A stretch of 9,752 nucleotides of DNA from JABDPF01 sp036351575 (GTDB taxonomy: Bacteria > Pseudomonadota > Gammaproteobacteria > Xanthomonadales > SZUA-36): positions 1 to 9,752 of the forward strand of contig JAZBPJ010000127.1 of NCBI GenBank assembly GCA_036351575.1. Direction: 5' to 3'. Position numbers and translations under genes: made by a program. How positions within the stretch are numbered: position 1 is the stretch's first letter; every line of letters starts with the position of its first letter. Shown here piece after piece: positions 6,405 through 9,752 of this stretch. The notes beneath the pieces are model-generated. The model saw only the letters and a list, made by a program, of their open reading frames with translations. It did not search any database and had not been told where the DNA came from.

Positions 6405-9047
6405 ATGGCTGAAACCCTGAAAACCGTCTTTTACGACCGCCACGTGGAAGCGGGCGCGAAAATCGTCGAGTTCGGCGGCTGGGACATGCCGCTGCAGTTC
6501 GAAGGCATCCTGCATGAGCACCTGGCGACCCGCAAGGGCGCCGGGCTGTTCGACGTCTCCCACATGGGCCGGTTTTTCATTCGGGGCGATGACGCGCTGG
6601 CCTTCCTGCAGCACGCGCTGAGCAACAACGCGGCCAGCCTGGACATGGGGCTCGGCCAGTACACGATGATTCCCAACGAAACCGGCGGCGTGCTCGACGA
6701 CGCCTACCTGTACCGCTTCGTTGAAGACGAGTTCCTGCTCGTCGTCAACGCCGCCAACCGTGAAAAGGACTGGCAGCACCTGGAAGCCGTCCGCCAGGCC
6801 TTTCCGGCCGCCGAGATGGTCGACCGCACCCTGGACGTCGCCATGCTCAGCCTGCAGGGCCCACTGGCCCGCGAAGTGATGGAATCGACCACTGAAAGCC
6901 AGCTGCCCGACCCGATGCGCAACGAGCTGGGCATCGTCGATATCGGCGGCGCCCGCGTGCTGCTGGCGCGCACCGGCTACACCGGCGAGCCGATCTGCTT
7001 CGAGCTGTTCATCGAGCGGAATGACGCGCTGAACGTCTACGACACGCTGATTCAGAACGGCGCCCATCCGGTCGGTCTCGGCGCCCGCGACTCGCTGCGG
7101 CTGGAAGCCGGACTGCCGCTGTACGGGCACGAACTGGGCACTGACCCGGAAGGCAAGGAGATCCCCGCTTTCGCCTCCGACCTGTCGCGCTTCGCGGTCA
7201 GCTTCTCACCGCTCAAGGGCGACTTTATCGGCCGCGAACCCCTCTACGAGCAGTTCCTGGCGCTCAAGCGCATCAACGACCTGAAATTCGATGACATCGA
7301 CGCGCTGCCGCGCCGTGTGCGGCTGGTGGAACTGGCCGGCCGCGGCGTCACCCGGCCGGGCGACAAGGTGTTCAAAGACGGCAAACACGTGGGCTTCGTC
7401 ACCAGCGGTACGGTCGTGCCCTACTGGGATACGGCCGGTATCGGCGTCGAGTCGCGCTTCACCGACGACAGCATCCGCCGCGCCATCGCGATGGCGCTGG
7501 TCGACAGCGACCTGCTGGACGAGGACGAGGTGACAATCGAGATCCGCGGGCGCGAGACCCCTGCCCTGATCGTCCCTTACCTGCTGCGCGGCGAGGCGCC
7601 GCCTTACGCACGCTCGATTTCGCACCTTAAGCCGGACGAGGTCGAAAAAACTTCTTTGGATACGGCCTATTCGCACAAAGCGCTGGCGCTGCTGGACAGC
7701 GCGATTGCCAACACGAACTGGCGCCAATACGACTGCATCAACCTGATTCCCTCCGAGATGACCATGTCGCCCGTGGTGCGGGCGCTGTCCATCATGGACC
7801 CGGTCGGGCGCTATGCCGAGCACAAGGCCGTCAAGGCCCTCGAGGACGCCGAGGTTTTTTACTACCAGGGCACCGAGTTCATCTGGGAGGTCGAGGAACT
7901 GCTGAAGAAGGAGATCATGCAGTACCTGGGCTGCGGCAGCGTCGAGGCGCGCCTGGTTTCCGGGCAGATGGCCAACGCCACCGTGTTCAGCGCGATGGTC
8001 GACTACCTGAACCGCTCAGACCGCAAAAGCGAGCAGCGCCGCATGCGCATGGTGATGAACAACCACATCATCAAGGGCGGTCACCTCTCGTCGCAGCCCA
8101 TGGGTGCGCTGAAGGACTACGTGGCGCGCGACCCGCGCACGGAGCGGCCCGCGGTGGTCAACTTCCCGGTGCATGCCCACGACAAGTACCGCATCGACAC
8201 CGAGGCGACGCGTGAACTGCTGGAAGAAAACCGGCCTGAACTCGTCATCCTCGGCAAGAGCATGGTGCTCTACCCCGAGCCCGTTTCCGCGCTGCGCCAG
8301 TTCATCGATGAACTCGGCCTCGACACCTTCCTGATGTACGACATGGCGCACGTGCTCGGCCTGGTCGGCCCGCACTTCCAGGACCCGTTCGCCGAGGGCG
8401 CCGATATCGTGACGGGCTCCACCCACAAGACCTTTTTCGGCACCCAGCGCGGCATCGTGGCGTCCCATCTCACCGAGGACGACGTGCTGTACCCGTTCTG
8501 GGAGGCCGTCGAACGCCGCGCCTTCCCGGGCGCCGTCTCCAACCACCACCTCGGCACGCTGGTCGGCCTGCTGATGGCGGCTTACGAGATGAACGCCTTC
8601 AAGGACGAGTACCAACCGCGCGTGATTCGTAACGCCAAGGCCTTTGCGAAAGCGCTGAAGGACTGCGGACTCAAGGTCTCGGGCGACCCCGGGGTCGGCT
8701 ACACGCAGACCCACCAGGTGCTGCTGGACGTGGGCTGGACCAGGGGGCCGGAAATCGCCCGGGTGCTTGAGGAGAACAACATCATCGTGAACTACCAGGC
8801 CGCGCCGGAAGAGGAAGGCTTCACGGCCTCCGGCTCACTGCGCATGGGTGTTTCCGAGATGACCCGCTTCGGCATGGAGCCCGAAGACTTCGGTGAACTG
8901 GCCGAGCTGATCCGGGACGTCGTCGTGGACGGCGCAACGGTCAAGCCCGCCGTGGCCGAGATGCGCAAGCGCTTCCTGGAGATGCGCTATTGCTTCACCG
9001 ACCGGGATATCGAGGAGCGCGCGGCGCAGCTGCACGGTTTGTTCTGA
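6405..9047 (+). CDS. GcvT aminomethyltransferase domain fused to divergent SHMT domain
   Basis: A fused folate/PLP enzyme of 880 residues. Residues 1-395 form a GcvT domain: FDVSHMG (49-55), GGVLDD (94-99) holding the catalytic Asp, TGYTGE (190-195), GLGARDSLRLEAG (224-236) and a C-terminal barrel with TSG (333-335). After a linker (396-420), residues 421-870 form an SHMT-like domain: NLIPSE (446-451); RYAE with catalytic Glu472; YYQGTE (486-491); GGHL with His560 over the cofactor; YDMAH with Asp646 and His649; the PLP lysine Lys675 in STHKT; and Arg813 for the carboxylate. Both domains meet at methylene-tetrahydrofolate, so transfer of the one-carbon unit between them is plausible. The SHMT part lacks the usual GYPGKR and GGQGGP loops, so its substrate may not be serine/glycine. 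A GGTGAAGAG stretch precedes the ATG. No P, H or L glycine-cleavage genes are nearby. The reading frame is intact through the junction. Confidence 0.93.
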   Translation: MAETLKTVFYDRHVEAGAKIVEFGGWDMPLQFEGILHEHLATRKGAGLFDVSHMGRFFIRGDDALAFLQHALSNNAASLDMGLGQYTMIPNETGGVLDDAYLYRFVEDEFLLVVNAANREKDWQHLEAVRQAFPAAEMVDRTLDVAMLSLQGPLAREVMESTTESQLPDPMRNELGIVDIGGARVLLARTGYTGEPICFELFIERNDALNVYDTLIQNGAHPVGLGARDSLRLEAGLPLYGHELGTDPEGKEIPAFASDLSRFAVSFSPLKGDFIGREPLYEQFLALKRINDLKFDDIDALPRRVRLVELAGRGVTRPGDKVFKDGKHVGFVTSGTVVPYWDTAGIGVESRFTDDSIRRAIAMALVDSDLLDEDEVTIEIRGRETPALIVPYLLRGEAPPYARSISHLKPDEVEKTSLDTAYSHKALALLDSAIANTNWRQYDCINLIPSEMTMSPVVRALSIMDPVGRYAEHKAVKALEDAEVFYYQGTEFIWEVEELLKKEIMQYLGCGSVEARLVSGQMANATVFSAMVDYLNRSDRKSEQRRMRMVMNNHIIKGGHLSSQPMGALKDYVARDPRTERPAVVNFPVHAHDKYRIDTEATRELLEENRPELVILGKSMVLYPEPVSALRQFIDELGLDTFLMYDMAHVLGLVGPHFQDPFAEGADIVTGSTHKTFFGTQRGIVASHLTEDDVLYPFWEAVERRAFPGAVSNHHLGTLVGLLMAAYEMNAFKDEYQPRVIRNAKAFAKALKDCGLKVSGDPGVGYTQTHQVLLDVGWTRGPEIARVLEENNIIVNYQAAPEEEGFTASGSLRMGVSEMTRFGMEPEDFGELAELIRDVVVDGATVKPAVAEMRKRFLEMRYCFTDRDIEERAAQLHGLF

Positions 9048-9051
9048 TGGT

Positions 9052-9078
9052 CGCGCAGCCCTTTCGCCGGGCTGCGTG
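9052..9078 (+). terminator. Candidate weak terminator hairpin after the operon
   Basis: CGCAGCCC (9054-9061) and GGGCTGCG (9069-9076) pair perfectly around a 7-base loop, and the stem extends by a G-U and a C-G pair to 9052 and 9078. It begins 5 bases after the fusion's stop codon, where a terminator is expected. There is no continuous T-run, only TGGATCATTT, so termination may be partial or Rho-aided. The stem is visible; function is inferred. Confidence 0.45.
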
Positions 9079-9120
9079 GATCATTTCGATGCGTGGCATT
9101 GAAAAGGGTTGTTACTCGTC

Positions 9121-9501
9121 ATGAATGCCGCGGAGTCCCGCAAGATGCGCCACGACAAAGCCGCGCCATACTGGGCGGCAGCCCTGATCATCATGGTGGT
9201 TATCGGCGTTTCGGTGGACGTTCTTGAGTTTGGTGCGTTCTGGCGGGGATACGCCTTGGACATCACCGGGCCGGCCTGGAGTTACATACTCGTGCGCCGC
9301 CTCTCGCACGCCTATGCCGACAACGCCTGGACACGGTTTTTCACGCCGTACCGGACCCTTACGCTGATTATCCTGTCTGTCTACGGCATTGAACTGGCCC
9401 AGTATTTTCGACTCTATGATTCGACTTACGATCCCTGGGACTTCCTCGCCTATGTCAGCCTGTTGGTCCCGGTGTTCCTGGTCGATATTCGGACCCGGTG
9501 A
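9121..9501 (+). CDS. Small membrane protein, DUF2809-like
   Basis: A small integral membrane protein of unknown function. From the ATG at 9121 it has 126 residues. Hydrophobic segments lie at about 17-36, 79-95 and 107-122, with a shorter apolar stretch around 48-58 (ITGPAWSYILVRRL). The end, IELAQYF then DSTYDPWDFLAY, resembles the DUF2809 pattern in which an acidic residue near a membrane helix is followed by a (F/Y)DxxDxxAY stretch. The family match is from memory and moderate. The start is uncertain: a GCGGAG site (9130-9135) suits the internal ATG at 9145 (118 residues) better than anything suits 9121, and a TTG at 9109 is also in frame. It follows a possible terminator, so it is probably not part of the folate operon. 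It may be transcribed on its own, but I see no clear promoter. Confidence 0.7.
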   Translation: MNAAESRKMRHDKAAPYWAAALIIMVVIGVSVDVLEFGAFWRGYALDITGPAWSYILVRRLSHAYADNAWTRFFTPYRTLTLIILSVYGIELAQYFRLYDSTYDPWDFLAYVSLLVPVFLVDIRTR

Positions 9502-9597
9502 GCGGCAAATCACGGTACTTCTGCGCGGTTCAGGAAACTGGGCGATGCCCGGCGCTCCCCGGGAAGTCTTCCGGGGCCGATCCATGAAAATTCAGGC

Positions 9598-9603
9598 TAT
9601 ACT
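9598..9603 (+). promoter_or_regulatory. Possible -10 element of the DUF2892 gene
   Basis: TATACT matches the sigma-70 -10 consensus at 5 of 6 positions and would start transcription near 9610, about 27 bases before the ATG at 9637. No good -35 hexamer lies 16-18 bases upstream, where the sequence is GC-rich and forms a small hairpin (9557-9576). The 135-base gap from 9502 to 9636 holds nothing else that I can support. Confidence 0.3.
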
Positions 9604-9636
9604 TTACTTCGCTTGATTCACTCACCGGAGAGCAGC

Positions 9637-9752
9637 ATGAAAAAGAACGTCGGCAACATCGAACGCGCGATTCGCATCATCGTCGGGCTGATCCTGATCA
9701 GCCTGGTCTTCATCGGCCCGCAATCGGCCTGGGGCTGGATCGGGGTGATCCC
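9637..9752 (+). CDS. DUF2892 (YgaP-like) membrane protein, 3' end outside window
   Basis: The first 38 codons of a small inner-membrane protein are visible; the gene runs off the right edge. It starts MKKNVGNIERAIRIIVG, followed by an apolar helix (IRIIVGLILISLVFIG) and a QSAWGWIGVI stretch leading toward a second helix. This is the characteristic opening of DUF2892 proteins, which are usually 60-70 residues with two transmembrane helices and are related to the membrane anchor of the rhodanese YgaP. The GGAG at 9627-9630 lies 6 bases before the ATG and supports the start. Function is unknown; whether a rhodanese domain follows cannot be seen. Confidence 0.88.
   Translation, partial: MKKNVGNIERAIRIIVGLILISLVFIGPQSAWGWIGVI

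Noticed and set aside
9557..9576. CCCCGG / CCGGGG hairpin considered as a terminator after the small membrane protein
   Set aside because: Only a 6-bp stem, no T-run after it, and it sits 55 bases past the stop codon. Terminator function is not supported.
9584..9616. Ten-codon mini-ORF (MKIQAILYFA) before the DUF2892 gene, considered as a leader peptide
   Set aside because: No Shine-Dalgarno site, no run of regulatory codons, and it overlaps the likely -10 element, so it is probably not transcribed whole.
1..9752. CRISPR arrays, tRNA or rRNA genes, insertion sequences, phage attachment sites
   Set aside because: No regularly spaced repeats, cloverleaf-like segments, transposase motifs or terminal inverted repeats were seen.

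Overview
The window looks like chromosomal DNA of a GC-rich, probably gammaproteobacterial organism. I infer this from strong Shine-Dalgarno sites, GC-rich codon use, a LysR regulator of the LrhA-like type, and a small DUF2892 gene typical of Proteobacteria. No marker gene fixes the taxon. I see no mobile elements, rRNA or tRNA genes, or CRISPR array. Coding density is very high and no gene-free stretch exceeds 300 bases.

Region 1 (1-1738) is the tail of a surface-polysaccharide locus: a GT4-type glycosyltransferase cut by the window edge, then an overlapping NodB-type polysaccharide deacetylase. Its 3' end overlaps, tail to tail, the next transcription unit.

Region 2 (1719-9047) is the centrepiece. 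A LysR-family regulator reads leftward. It diverges across a 111-bp AT-rich control region from three same-strand genes: a fold-type I PLP aminotransferase, an enlarged transketolase-like thiamine-diphosphate enzyme, and an 880-residue fusion of a GcvT (aminomethyltransferase) domain to a divergent serine hydroxymethyltransferase (SHMT) domain. The control region carries two dyads with T-N11-A cores, 19 bp apart. They are placed as expected for the regulatory and activation sites of a LysR regulator. A perfect 11-bp hairpin separates the transketolase from the fusion. No glycine-cleavage P, H or L gene is present, so the GcvT part does not sit in a standard gcvTHP setting.

The three enzymes can be joined into a plausible route. 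The fusion would make or use methylene-tetrahydrofolate and build or split a beta-hydroxy amino acid such as serine. The aminotransferase would interconvert that amino acid with its keto acid, for example hydroxypyruvate. The thiamine enzyme would move a two-carbon ketol unit from the keto acid to an aldehyde. This is inference. The real substrate may be an unusual N- or S-methyl compound or a non-serine hydroxy amino acid. The set is the best candidate here for an undescribed system.

Region 3 (9048-9752) holds a candidate weak terminator hairpin, a small membrane protein resembling DUF2809, and the start of a DUF2892 membrane protein that runs off the right edge.
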